Of a DNA stretch of 64,000 nucleotides, positions 17,527 to 25,851 are shown in pieces (position 1 is the stretch's first letter; each line of letters starts with the position of its first letter). The position numbers were made by a program, and so were the translations under genes. The notes beneath the pieces are model-generated. The model had not been told where the DNA came from, ran no database searches, and saw nothing but the letters and a program-made list of their open reading frames with translations. Source of the DNA: Inquilinus ginsengisoli_B (GTDB taxonomy: Bacteria > Pseudomonadota > Alphaproteobacteria > DSM-16000 > Inquilinaceae); assembly GCF_050434925.1 (NCBI RefSeq), contig NZ_JBNDJK010000001.1, positions 3,038,001 to 3,102,000 of the forward strand, read 5' to 3'.

Positions 17527-17662
17527 AAGATCCTCCCCCTACCCCCCTCGCGGGAGGGGGTAGGGGGAGGGGGTGTCGATGACGGGCGGAGACCTCTCGG
17601 TCGGGATCGGGCTTGCGGCCCGAACCCCTCCCCCTGCCCCCTCCCGCAAGGGGAGGGGGAGA
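17527..17662. repeat. GC-rich palindromic repeat between oppA and oppB
   Basis: Left half CCTCCCCCTACCCCCCTCGCGGGAGGGGGTAGGGGGAGG and right half CCCCTCCCCCTGCCCCCTCCCGCAAGGGGAGGGGG are each self-complementary and also pair with each other. It resembles the elements at 341, 23540 and 38075 but lacks their CTGCGCGCGTCC core. It lies inside the opp operon, directly downstream of the binding-protein gene. Confidence 0.75.
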
Positions 17663-17684
17663 GTGAAAAGCCGGCCCCGCGCCC

Positions 17685-19295
17685 CTACTTTTCGATGCTC
17701 AGGAACTTCGACATCGGATGGCCGATCGGGTTGGCGCCCCAGCCCTTGACGTAGGTCTGGACCAGCAGGTTGTCGCTCGACACCGTGATCGGGATGAAGA
17801 CGTACTGGTCCAGCATCCGCTGCTCGGCCTGGCCCAGGGTCTTATAGAACTTGGCCTTGTCCGCGGCGACGGCGTTGGCCTGGTCCATCAGCTTCTCGTA
17901 CTCGTCGTCCTTCCAGTGATAGCTCGCTGTGCCGCTGTAGCGCAGCGCGTCCAGCCAGGTCTTGGCCTGGGGATAGTCGCCGCCATAGCTGTCCATGCAG
18001 ACCTGCCAGGTGCCGGTGTGCAGCTTCTCCAGCCAGGTCTTCACCTCGGTCAGGTCCAGCTTGGTGCGGACGCCGAGATTCTGCTTCCACATCGCGGTGA
18101 TGCCCTCGACCCGCCGCTTGCTGGCGGCGCTGGACGGCCCGATGATCTCGATCTCCAGCGGCTTGTCCGGGCCATAGCCGGCCTCGGCCAGCAGCTTCTT
18201 CGCCTCGGCCAGGCGCTCTTCCTTGCTCAGCCCCGCCTCCTGCACCTTGCCGGGCTTGTAGCTGGGGTCCTGGTTGATCGAGAAGGTGTACATCGGCACG
18301 TTGCCGGCCTTCTCGATCCGCTCCTGCAGGAAGTCGCGGTCGATGGCATAGGCCAGCGCCTTGCGCACGCGGATGTCGGACAGGGGGCCGGCATCGGGCT
18401 GGAAGCTCAGATACTTCATGCCCAGCGTCGGGTTCTGGTGCAACTCCTGCGGCCGCTCGGCCTTCAGCTTCTCCAGCTGGTCGGCCGGCACCGTCATGGT
18501 CGCGTCCAGCTCGCCGGCCAGATAGCGCTTCAGTTCGGTCGAGGCATCCTCGGTGACGTGGTAGACGACCGTGTCGATCTTGACGTTGGCCGCGTCCCAG
18601 TAGTTCGGGTTCTTGACCAGCACCACCTTCGACTGCGGCACGTATTCCTTCAGCATGTAGGCGCCGTTGCTGACGAACAGCTCCGGCCTCGTGTAGTCCA
18701 GCTTGTTGCCGGCGGCCTTCAGGCTCGCCTCATGCACCGGCGCCGTGGTGTGGAAGTCGAGGATGTAGGGCGCGTCCGGCATCGGATAGTCGAGCGTCAG
18801 CACCACCGTGCGGTCGTCCGGCGCCGCGGCGCCCAGCTGGTTCGCATCCTTCAGCTTGCCCTCGTTGAACGGCTTGCTGTTCTTGATCGGCAGGACGGCG
18901 GTCAGATAGTAGGCGTGCTCCGACGCCGTCTCGGGGTCGAGCGCGCGGAGGATGCCGCGCACGAAATCGGCCGCCACCATCGGGTCGCCATTCGACCATT
19001 TCAGCCCGGGCCGCAGATGGAAGGTCCAGGTCAGGCCGTCGGCGCTGATCTCCCACTTCTCGGCCGCGCCCGGCTGCGGGTTGCCTTGCGGATCCAGGAT
19101 CAGCAGCGCCTCGAACAGGTCGGCGATGATGTAGTTCTCGCGCGCGCCGTTGTTCAACTGCGGGTCCAGGGTCGACGGCGCACTGCCGAAGCCGCGGTTC
19201 AGGACCGTTTCCGCCGCCGCCGGGCCGGCCAGCGCCCCGGCGGATACCGCCAGGCACAAGGCCAGGGCCATGGCCGATTTGTTCAGAAAGCTCAT
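17685..19295 (-). CDS. oppA: Oligopeptide ABC transporter substrate-binding protein OppA-like
   Basis: A 536-residue periplasmic binding protein of SBP family 5. A Sec signal peptide (KSAMALALCLAVSAGALAGPAAA) is cleaved before ETVLNRGFGS. The start of the mature protein (GSAPSTLDPQLNNGARENYIIADLFEALLILDPQGNPQPGAAEKWEIS...) and the KWSNGDP motif are typical of OppA/MppA. ATG 19295 fits the signal peptide; the frame upstream is not coding. It heads the opp operon, which shares its promoter region with the divergent formaldehyde operon. Murein tripeptide is a possible ligand given MppA similarity, but this is not decidable here. Confidence 0.9.
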   Translation of the reverse strand: MSFLNKSAMALALCLAVSAGALAGPAAAETVLNRGFGSAPSTLDPQLNNGARENYIIADLFEALLILDPQGNPQPGAAEKWEISADGLTWTFHLRPGLKWSNGDPMVAADFVRGILRALDPETASEHAYYLTAVLPIKNSKPFNEGKLKDANQLGAAAPDDRTVVLTLDYPMPDAPYILDFHTTAPVHEASLKAAGNKLDYTRPELFVSNGAYMLKEYVPQSKVVLVKNPNYWDAANVKIDTVVYHVTEDASTELKRYLAGELDATMTVPADQLEKLKAERPQELHQNPTLGMKYLSFQPDAGPLSDIRVRKALAYAIDRDFLQERIEKAGNVPMYTFSINQDPSYKPGKVQEAGLSKEERLAEAKKLLAEAGYGPDKPLEIEIIGPSSAASKRRVEGITAMWKQNLGVRTKLDLTEVKTWLEKLHTGTWQVCMDSYGGDYPQAKTWLDALRYSGTASYHWKDDEYEKLMDQANAVAADKAKFYKTLGQAEQRMLDQYVFIPITVSSDNLLVQTYVKGWGANPIGHPMSKFLSIEK

Positions 19296-19571
19296 GCAAA
19301 CCCCCAGATTGTGATCCCCCCGCCGAGGCGGCGCCGCGGTCCCGGTCCGGCCGGGCTTCTCGTCCGCCTCAGGCGTCTCGCGGGAATGGTCCGCCCCGCC
19401 GGTCGCGATTTGGGCAGGCGGCCGTCGCTCCTGACAAGGCACGAAAGCGACGGAGGCCTGAACTTCAGGTTATCGGGGCGGGAGCCACAGCATGTCGGGG
19501 TATGTCGGGCCTGGGACTGGGCCGACCTGTCCGCTAGGGTTTCGCCGGACGATTCGCGAGGAGCCGGGAAG

Positions 19572-20699
19572 ATGAAGACGCGTGCCGCCGTAGCCGTGGC
19601 TGCAGGGAAGCCTCTGGAGATCCTGGAGGTGGACCTTGAGGGTCCGAAGTTCGGCGAGGTCTTGGTCGAGATCAAGGCGACGGGGATCTGCCACACGGAC
19701 GAGTTCACGCTGTCGGGGGCGGATCCTGAGGGGCTGTTTCCGTCGATCCTGGGGCATGAGGGGGCGGGCATCGTGGTCGATGTCGGGCTTGGCGTGACCA
19801 GCCTGCAGAAGGGCGACCATGTGATCCCGCTGTACACGCCGGAATGCCGGCAGTGCCCGTCCTGCCTGTCGCGCAAGACCAATCTGTGCACGGCGATCCG
19901 GTCGACCCAGGGGCAGGGGCTGATGCCGGACGGCACCAGCCGGTTCTCGCTCGGGAAGGAGAAGATCTTCCACTACATGGGCTGCTCGACCTTCTCGAAC
20001 TTCACGGTCTTGCCGGAGATCGCGCTGGCCAAGGTCAACCCGGACGCGCCGTTCGACAAGATCTGCTACATCGGCTGCGGCGTGACCACCGGGATCGGTG
20101 CGGTGATCAACACGGCGAAGGTCGAGATCGGCGCGACCGCGATCGTGTTCGGGCTCGGCGGCATTGGCTTGAACGTGATCCAGGGCCTGCGTCTGGCCGG
20201 GGCCGACATGATCATCGGCGTCGACCTGAACAACTCGAAGAAGGAATGGGGCGAGCGCTTCGGCATGACCCATTTCGTCAACCCGAGCGAGGTCGAGGGC
20301 GACCTGGTGCCGTATCTGGTGAACCTGACCAAGCGCGGCGCGGACCAGATCGGCGGCGCCGACTACACCTTCGACTGCACCGGCAACACCAAGGTGATGC
20401 GGGCGGCGCTGGAGGCCTCGCATCGCGGCTGGGGCCAGAGCATCGTGATCGGCGTGGCCGGGGCGGGGCAGGAGATCTCGACCCGGCCGTTCCAGCTGGT
20501 GACCGGGCGGGTGTGGAAGGGCACGGCCTTCGGCGGCGCGCGGGGCCGGACCGACGTGCCGAAGATCGTCGACTGGTACATGTCGGGCAAGATCGAGATC
20601 GACCCGATGATCACGCACAAGCTGCCCTTGGAGCGGATCAACGAGGGCTTCGACCTGATGCATGAGGGCAAGTCGATCCGCACGGTCGTGGAATTCTGA
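19572..20699 (+). CDS. adhC: S-(hydroxymethyl)glutathione dehydrogenase / class III alcohol dehydrogenase
   Basis: A 375-residue zinc enzyme that oxidises S-hydroxymethylglutathione (from formaldehyde and glutathione) to S-formylglutathione with NAD+. Catalytic zinc ligands are in TGICHTDEF, LGHEGAG and ICYIGCGVTTG; the four structural Cys residues are in CRQCPSCLSRKTNLC. The NAD motif is VFGLGGIGLNVIQG. It starts at ATG 19572 after GAGGAG and ends in a TGATG overlap with fghA, so both steps of formaldehyde oxidation are translated together. Confidence 0.95.
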   Translation: MKTRAAVAVAAGKPLEILEVDLEGPKFGEVLVEIKATGICHTDEFTLSGADPEGLFPSILGHEGAGIVVDVGLGVTSLQKGDHVIPLYTPECRQCPSCLSRKTNLCTAIRSTQGQGLMPDGTSRFSLGKEKIFHYMGCSTFSNFTVLPEIALAKVNPDAPFDKICYIGCGVTTGIGAVINTAKVEIGATAIVFGLGGIGLNVIQGLRLAGADMIIGVDLNNSKKEWGERFGMTHFVNPSEVEGDLVPYLVNLTKRGADQIGGADYTFDCTGNTKVMRAALEASHRGWGQSIVIGVAGAGQEISTRPFQLVTGRVWKGTAFGGARGRTDVPKIVDWYMSGKIEIDPMITHKLPLERINEGFDLMHEGKSIRTVVEF

Positions 20700-21544
20700 T
20701 GTCGGAGCTGGTCACCAGAAGCAAGCACCGGGCCTTCGCGGGCGAGGTCGGGTTCTACAGCCACGCCTCGTCCGAGATCGGCGGCGAGATGCGCTTCGCG
20801 GTCTATGTGCCGCCGCAGGCGCAGGACCGGCCGGTGCCGGTGCTCTTCTACCTCGCCGGGCTGACCTGCACCGAGGAGACCTTCATCATCAAGGCGGGCG
20901 CGCTGCAGCATGCGGCGGAGTTCGGGCTGATGCTGGTGGCGCCGGACACCAGCCCGCGCGACCGGCGCCACCCGGGCGACGACGAGAGCTGGGATTTCGG
21001 GCTCGGCGCCGGGTTCTACCTCGATGCCACGCAAGAGCCCTGGCGCGACGGCTACCGGATGCACGCCTATGTGACGAAGGAGCTGCCGGAGGTGATCGGC
21101 AAGCACTTCCCGGCGCGGCGCAGCGCGATGGGGATCTTCGGCCATTCGATGGGCGGGCACGGGGCACTGGTGGCGGCCTTGCGCAACCCCGGTCTGTACC
21201 GGTCGGTGTCGGCCTTCGCGCCGATCGCGGCGCCACAACAGTGCCCGTGGGGGCAGAAGGCGTTCTCGCGCTATCTCGGCCCGGACCAGTCCACTTGGTC
21301 GGCCTGGGACGCGACGGCGCTGGTCGAGGCCGGGGCGCGCTGCCCGGACCTGCTGATCGACCAGGGTGAGGCGGACCAATTCCTGGAGCGCGAGCTGCAC
21401 CCGCATCTGCTCGAGGCCGCGTGCAAGGCCGCCGGGCAACCGCTCACCCTGCGCCGCCATCCCGGCTACGACCACGGCTACTACTTCATCTCCAGCTTCA
21501 TCGCCGACCACATCCGTCATCACGCCGGGGTGCTGAACCGATAG
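20699..21544 (+). CDS. fghA: S-formylglutathione hydrolase
   Basis: A 281-residue esterase-D family hydrolase converting S-formylglutathione to formate and glutathione. The nucleophile is in FGHSMGGHG (Ser150), the acid in LIDQGEADQFL and the His in GYDHGYYF. FYLAGLTCTEETFIIKAG is a family signature that forms the oxyanion region. The start codon shares one base with the adhC stop. The next plus-strand gene begins 260 bases on, after a complex palindromic region, so the operon probably ends here. Confidence 0.95.
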   Translation: MSELVTRSKHRAFAGEVGFYSHASSEIGGEMRFAVYVPPQAQDRPVPVLFYLAGLTCTEETFIIKAGALQHAAEFGLMLVAPDTSPRDRRHPGDDESWDFGLGAGFYLDATQEPWRDGYRMHAYVTKELPEVIGKHFPARRSAMGIFGHSMGGHGALVAALRNPGLYRSVSAFAPIAAPQQCPWGQKAFSRYLGPDQSTWSAWDATALVEAGARCPDLLIDQGEADQFLERELHPHLLEAACKAAGQPLTLRRHPGYDHGYYFISSFIADHIRHHAGVLNR

Positions 21545-21552
21545 GCCGGCGC

Positions 21553-21695
21553 CACCCCCTCACCCGAAATCGCTGTGCGATTTCGACCTCTCCCCGAGGG
21601 AGAGGTAAACAGTCCCTCTCCCTCGGGGAGAGGGAGGGGCCCGAGGGGAGAGGGAGGGGCCCGACGCCGAAGGCGGCGGGAGGGTGAGGGGGTGG
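21553..21695. repeat. Composite palindromic repeat with a 20-bp tandem duplication
   Basis: The outer arms CACCCCCTCACCC and GGGTGAGGGGGTG form a long stem; inside are GAAATCGCTGTGCGATTTC and CCTCTCCC/GGGAGAGG hairpins. A 20-base unit starting GGGGAGAGGG is tandemly duplicated at 21625-21664. It sits between fghA and the oxidoreductase gene and may end the adhC-fghA transcript. No gene is seen. Confidence 0.75.
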
Positions 21696-21805
21696 AGCCG
21701 CGCCGCGAAAGCGGTCTCTACGTTCTGAACACCCTCGGGCTTGACAGCGTGGGGGATGAGCTTTCCCCTCGCAGCGTTTCTCATCCGTCACCAGGGAGTC
21801 CCGCC

Positions 21806-22894
21806 ATGACCGATCCGGTGCGTGTCCTCGTCGTCGGGGTCGGCCATATGGGCCTGTCGCATGCCCTGGCCTATCACCGGCTGGAAGGATTCGAGATCGT
21901 CGGCCTCGTCGCCCGCTCGATCGCCAAGGCCGACCTGCCGGCGGAGCTGGTCGACTACCCGCGCTTCGCCGATTACGGCGCGGCCCTGGCCGAGACCCGG
22001 CCGGACGCCGTCTCGATCAACACCTATACCGACACACATGCCGCGTTCGCGCTGCAGGCGATGGATGCCGGCGCCCATGTGTTCATGGAGAAGCCGATCG
22101 CGACCACGGTCGAGGATGCCGAGCGCGTCGTCGCCCGTGCCAGGGAAACCGGCCGCAAGCTGGTGGTCGGCTATATCCTGCGCGTCCACCCCTCCTGGGT
22201 GAGGTTCATCGAGGTGGCGAAGACTCTGGGCAAGCCGCTGGTGATGCGGATGAACCTGAACCAGCAGAGCTCCGGCCCGTCCTGGACCTGGCACAAGAAC
22301 CTGCTGCAGTCGCTGTCGCCGGTGGTCGATTGCGGCGTCCACTATGTCGACGTGATGTGCCAAATGACCGGCGCCAAGCCGGTGCGGGTGCACGGCATCG
22401 GCGCCAGGCTGTCGAGCGAGGTCGCGATCCACAATTACGGCCATCTGCATGTCGTGTTCGACGACGGCTCGGTCGGCTGGTACGAGGCCGGCTGGGGCCC
22501 GATGATGAGCGAGGTGGCCTATTTCGTGAAGGACGTGGTTGGGCCGAAGGGCTGCGTCTCGATCGTGGTGCCGCAGGACGGGCAAGGTGAGGCCAAGACC
22601 GACGCCATCTCCGATTCCGCCGACATCGACCGGCACACCAAGACCAACGCACTGAAGCTGCATTCCGCGGCGATCGACGCGAACAACCACTTCGTCGACC
22701 AGGATCGCTGGATCACCATGGCCGACGAGCCCGGCCACCAGGAGCTGTGCGACCGCGAGCAGGAGTTCTTCCTGCGTGCGATCCGCGAGGATCTGGACCT
22801 GACCGATTCCATGCAGGCGGCCATCGACAGCCTGCGCATCGTGCTGGCGGCGGATGAGAGCTTCCGCACCGGCGAGGTTGTGAAGCTCAGCTGA
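21806..22894 (+). CDS. Gfo/Idh/MocA family oxidoreductase
   Basis: A 362-residue NAD(P)-dependent dehydrogenase. The Rossmann start is VRVLVVGVGHMGLSHALAY and the family EKP motif appears as HVFMEKPIATT. The C-terminal alpha/beta domain contains SPVVDCGVHYVDVMCQMTG, in which the D-C-G-x-H block carries the catalytic His. Members act on sugars, inositols or sugar acids. It is followed after four bases by a gluconokinase gene, which suggests a sugar-acid or polyol route, but the substrate is not determined. ATG 21806 follows an AGGGAG ribosome binding site. Confidence 0.85.
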   Translation: MTDPVRVLVVGVGHMGLSHALAYHRLEGFEIVGLVARSIAKADLPAELVDYPRFADYGAALAETRPDAVSINTYTDTHAAFALQAMDAGAHVFMEKPIATTVEDAERVVARARETGRKLVVGYILRVHPSWVRFIEVAKTLGKPLVMRMNLNQQSSGPSWTWHKNLLQSLSPVVDCGVHYVDVMCQMTGAKPVRVHGIGARLSSEVAIHNYGHLHVVFDDGSVGWYEAGWGPMMSEVAYFVKDVVGPKGCVSIVVPQDGQGEAKTDAISDSADIDRHTKTNALKLHSAAIDANNHFVDQDRWITMADEPGHQELCDREQEFFLRAIREDLDLTDSMQAAIDSLRIVLAADESFRTGEVVKLS

Positions 22895-22898
22895 GGAC

Positions 22899-23486
22899 AT
22901 GCCCATGCCGGCCGCGGATCACGGCGCGACCCAATCTTCCGACTTCGCCCGCCCGCCCGGCGTGGTCATCGTCATGGGCGTCTCCGGCTCGGGCAAGACC
23001 ACGATCGGCAAGCAGCTGGCCCGCCGCATGGCCGGGGTCTTCGCCGATGCCGATAGCTTCCACCCGCCGGCGAACATCGAGAAGATGAAGGCCGGCCACC
23101 CGCTGACCGACGAGGACCGCTGGCCCTGGCTCGACGCCATGGCGGCGCAGATCGGGCAGTGGCTGGCGAAGAAGCAGCCTGCGGTGCTGGCCTGCTCGGC
23201 CCTCAAGCGGGTGTACCGCGACCGGCTGGTCGCCGGCCGGCCGGGCGTCGCCTTCCTCTATCTCTCGGGGTCGGAAGCGGTGATCGCCACCCGCCTGGCC
23301 AACCGCAAGGGCCATTTCATGCCGCCCGCGCTGCTGCGCAGCCAGTTCGAGACGCTGGAGCCGCCGGGCGACGGCGAGCGCGTGGTGACGGTCGACATCC
23401 GCCACCCGCCGCGCCGCATCGTCGACATCGCCGCCCGCAGGCTGGGGCTGCCGGGGCAGCCTTCCCGCGTGGCCGATGGGGCGTGA
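22899..23486 (+). CDS. gntK: Gluconokinase
   Basis: A 195-residue shikimate-kinase-fold enzyme phosphorylating D-gluconate to 6-phosphogluconate. It has the P-loop MGVSGSGKTTIG, the gluconate-binding DADSFHPPANIEKMKAGHPLTDEDRWPWL block that is diagnostic for GntK/IdnK, and ACSALKRVYRDRL. About 18 residues precede the core. The start at 22899 follows the oxidoreductase stop by four bases, indicating one operon and feeding the Entner-Doudoroff or pentose phosphate route. Confidence 0.92.
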   Translation: MPMPAADHGATQSSDFARPPGVVIVMGVSGSGKTTIGKQLARRMAGVFADADSFHPPANIEKMKAGHPLTDEDRWPWLDAMAAQIGQWLAKKQPAVLACSALKRVYRDRLVAGRPGVAFLYLSGSEAVIATRLANRKGHFMPPALLRSQFETLEPPGDGERVVTVDIRHPPRRIVDIAARRLGLPGQPSRVADGA

Positions 23487-23539
23487 CCTCTCCGTTGGGC
23501 CGGTGTCGGCCTCGCACATCGTTCGGCCAGATCTTTTTT

Positions 23540-23710
23540 TGTCCCCCCTCCCCTTGCGGGAGGGGGGCAGGGGGAGGGGTCTGCGCGCGTCCGCGCGCGA
23601 ATGCGCATATAACCCAACCCGCCGCCCGGCTGGTTCACCACAACTCAGGGGCGGCTCGATCTGAGAGAACCCCCTCCCCCTAACCCCCTCCCGCGAGGGG
23701 AGGGGGGACT
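23540..23710. repeat. Dispersed GC-rich palindromic repeat, copy 2 (171 bp)
   Basis: Terminal inverted repeats are GTCCCCCCTCCCCTTGCGGG on the left and CCCGCGAGGGGAGGGGGGAC on the right; the core CTGCGCGCGTCCGCGCGCG is at about 23581-23599. It has exactly the same length as the copy at 38075-38245. Its last base is the first base of the TCA that forms the reverse-strand stop codon of the adjoining LysR gene. Confidence 0.85.
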
Positions 23711-24639
23711 CATTTACTTACGGCCAGCGTCTGTGTCATCGGCACCGCCGCCGGCGCCAGCCTCTGCTGCAGCGCCGCCTCGAGGTGGTCGACCGCGCGA
23801 TCCAGCCGGCCGAGATGCGGGGCCCGCACCACGCTGATGGCGAAGTCGAAGCGGAAGCCGGGCAGGTCGATGCGGCGCAACTCGTCCCGCGCGGTGAAGG
23901 GCGCGCTGCGCCGCGACGGCAGCATGCCGAGGCCGAAGCCGGAGCGGATCAGCGATTGCTGGATCGCCAGGTCGTGCACCTCGGCCGAGATCCGCAGCTC
24001 CAGCCCCTCGCGCGCGAACAGCGCCTCCAGCGCCGGCCGGACGTCGCAGGACTCGCGCGGGCTGACCACCCAGTCGCAGGCGGCGAGGTCGGCGAGCGAC
24101 GGCCGGCGTGGCAGGGCGAGGCTGCGGGCCCCGACCACCACCAGCTTCTCCTGCCCGACCACCCGGCCGGGATAGGGCGCGGCGCTCTCCTGCAGCAGCA
24201 CCACCGCGGAGTCCAGCCGGCCGCGGTCGAGATCGGCCAGCAGGGTGTGCGCCAGCCCGCCGGTCAGGCGCAGCGACAACCGCGGCCAGCGCTGCCGCAG
24301 GTCGCGCAGCATCGTGGCGAAATCCACCTCGGCGAAAGCGTGCAGCACGCCGATGCCCAGGCGCAGCGGCCCCTCCGGCTCGGCCGTCCCGCCGGTGCCG
24401 GCCTTGAGGTCGTGGACGGCCGCCAGGACGGCGCGGCAGCGCTCCAGCGCGGCGAGCCCGGCCGGGGTCAGCCGCGGCGGCTTCACCCGGCGGTCCAGCA
24501 GGGTGGTGCCGAGATGCTGCTCCAGCCGCTGGATCTGCCGGGTCACCGCCGGCTGGGTCAGCGGCAGCCGCTCCGCCACCCGCTGGATCGACCCGGTCTC
24601 CGCCAGCAGCACGAAGGCACGCATTTCGTCCAACATCAT
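23710..24639 (-). CDS. LysR family transcriptional regulator
   Basis: A 309-residue regulator with an N-terminal winged helix (MRAFVLLAETGSIQRVAERLPLTQPAVTRQIQRLEQHLG) and a substrate-binding-like effector domain from about residue 90. The stop codon is formed at the edge of the palindromic repeat described at 23540. It is divergent from the alcohol dehydrogenase gene at 24731 across 91 bases, so it most likely controls that gene and itself. The effector is unknown. Confidence 0.88.
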   Translation of the reverse strand: MMLDEMRAFVLLAETGSIQRVAERLPLTQPAVTRQIQRLEQHLGTTLLDRRVKPPRLTPAGLAALERCRAVLAAVHDLKAGTGGTAEPEGPLRLGIGVLHAFAEVDFATMLRDLRQRWPRLSLRLTGGLAHTLLADLDRGRLDSAVVLLQESAAPYPGRVVGQEKLVVVGARSLALPRRPSLADLAACDWVVSPRESCDVRPALEALFAREGLELRISAEVHDLAIQQSLIRSGFGLGMLPSRRSAPFTARDELRRIDLPGFRFDFAISVVRAPHLGRLDRAVDHLEAALQQRLAPAAVPMTQTLAVSK

Positions 24640-24649
24640 GCCGATCCAT

Positions 24650-24686
24650 CATAGAGTTTCTGAAAATAATGAATTTGAAGATTAGC
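24650..24686. promoter_or_regulatory. AT-rich divergent promoter/operator between lysR and the dehydrogenase gene
   Basis: This is the only AT-rich stretch in the 91-base divergent gap. It contains TTC-N10-GAA (24658-24673), an imperfect dyad compatible with a LysR-type site (T-N11-A class). Assignment rests on position and base composition only. Confidence 0.4.
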
Positions 24687-24730
24687 GAAGGCCGGGCGAT
24701 GTCTCCAGCGCAACTTCCTGGAGGCGTCCG

Positions 24731-25741
24731 ATGAAGGCGTTCGTGATCGAAGAGGGCGAGGGGCTGGACCGGCTGCGCCTGGCGGACCTGCCGGTGCCGG
24801 AGCCGCGGCGGGGCGAGGTGGTGCTGCGGATGCGCGCCGCCTCGCTGAACTACCGCGACCTGGAGATCGTGCGCGGCACCTATCACGCCGGCTTCGACCT
24901 GCCGATGGTGCCGCTGTCCGACGGCGTCGGCGAGGTCGCGGCGGTGGGCGAGGGCGTCACCCGGGTCAAGCCCGGCGACCGGGTGACGACGACTTTCTGG
25001 CAAGGCTGGGTGGCCGGCGATTTCGAAGGCATCGAGCGGGCGGTGCCGCTGGGCGGGCCTGGCCCCGGCGTGCTGGCGGAGCATGTCCGGCTCGAGGCCG
25101 AGGGTGTGGTCGCGGTGCCGGAGCATCTGACCGACGCGGAGGCGGCGACGCTGCCCTGCGCCGCCCTTACCGCCTGGACCTCCCTGGTCGCGGAAGGCGG
25201 GGTCAAGCCCGGCGACACGGTGCTGGTGCAGGGCACCGGCGGCGTCGCCATCTTCGCCCTGCAATTCGCCGTGGCCGCGGGCGCCCGGGCGATCGTCACC
25301 TCCTCCAGCGACGACAAGCTGGAGCGGGCGCGGGCGCTCGGCGCCTTCGGCACGGTGAACTACCGGACCACGCCGGACTGGGATGCGGCGGTGCGTGATC
25401 TGACCGGCGGCCGCGGCGTCGACCATGTCATCGAGGTCGGCGGGCCCGGCACCTTCGCCCGCTCCCTGGCCGCCATCCGCATCGGCGGCCAGATCAACGT
25501 GATCGGCTATCTCGGCGGCCAGTCGGCCGAGATCAACCCGATCCAGATCATGTTCCGCCGCGCCCGCATCCGCGGCATCCCGGTCGGCTCGCGCGACAAC
25601 TTCGAGGCGATGAGCCGCGCCATCGCCGCCACCGGGCTGCGGCCGGTGATCGACCGCAGCTTCCCCTGGACCGAGGCGCGGCAGGCGCTGCGACATCTCG
25701 AATCGGGCCGGCATTTCGGCAAGGTAGTGCTGGCCTTCTGA
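24731..25741 (+). CDS. Zinc-independent NAD(P)-dependent alcohol dehydrogenase / quinone oxidoreductase family
   Basis: A 336-residue medium-chain reductase. The segment AASLNYRDLEIVRG lacks the Cys and His zinc ligands, as in the quinone-oxidoreductase branch; the coenzyme loop is VLVQGTGGVAIFALQFA and the ADP-ribose region SSSDDKLERARALGA contains Ser residues favouring NADPH. The substrate is unknown. CTGGAGG precedes ATG 24731. It is divergently paired with the LysR gene. Confidence 0.85.
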   Translation: MKAFVIEEGEGLDRLRLADLPVPEPRRGEVVLRMRAASLNYRDLEIVRGTYHAGFDLPMVPLSDGVGEVAAVGEGVTRVKPGDRVTTTFWQGWVAGDFEGIERAVPLGGPGPGVLAEHVRLEAEGVVAVPEHLTDAEAATLPCAALTAWTSLVAEGGVKPGDTVLVQGTGGVAIFALQFAVAAGARAIVTSSSDDKLERARALGAFGTVNYRTTPDWDAAVRDLTGGRGVDHVIEVGGPGTFARSLAAIRIGGQINVIGYLGGQSAEINPIQIMFRRARIRGIPVGSRDNFEAMSRAIAATGLRPVIDRSFPWTEARQALRHLESGRHFGKVVLAF

Positions 25742-25851
25742 GCGGCCGGGCGCCGCCCAGGGAAAATGTCATAATTCAAGGGGTTGGCAGGCGCCGTTGA
25801 ATCACTACTCTTAGAGGCAACCACCATTGCCCCTGGGAGAGACAGCCGCCG

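Noticed and set aside
17718..19570. A long plus-strand frame running into adhC from opposite oppA
   Set aside because: The part before 19572 is antisense to oppA and lacks any motif; adhC has its own ribosome binding site and the expected N-terminus.
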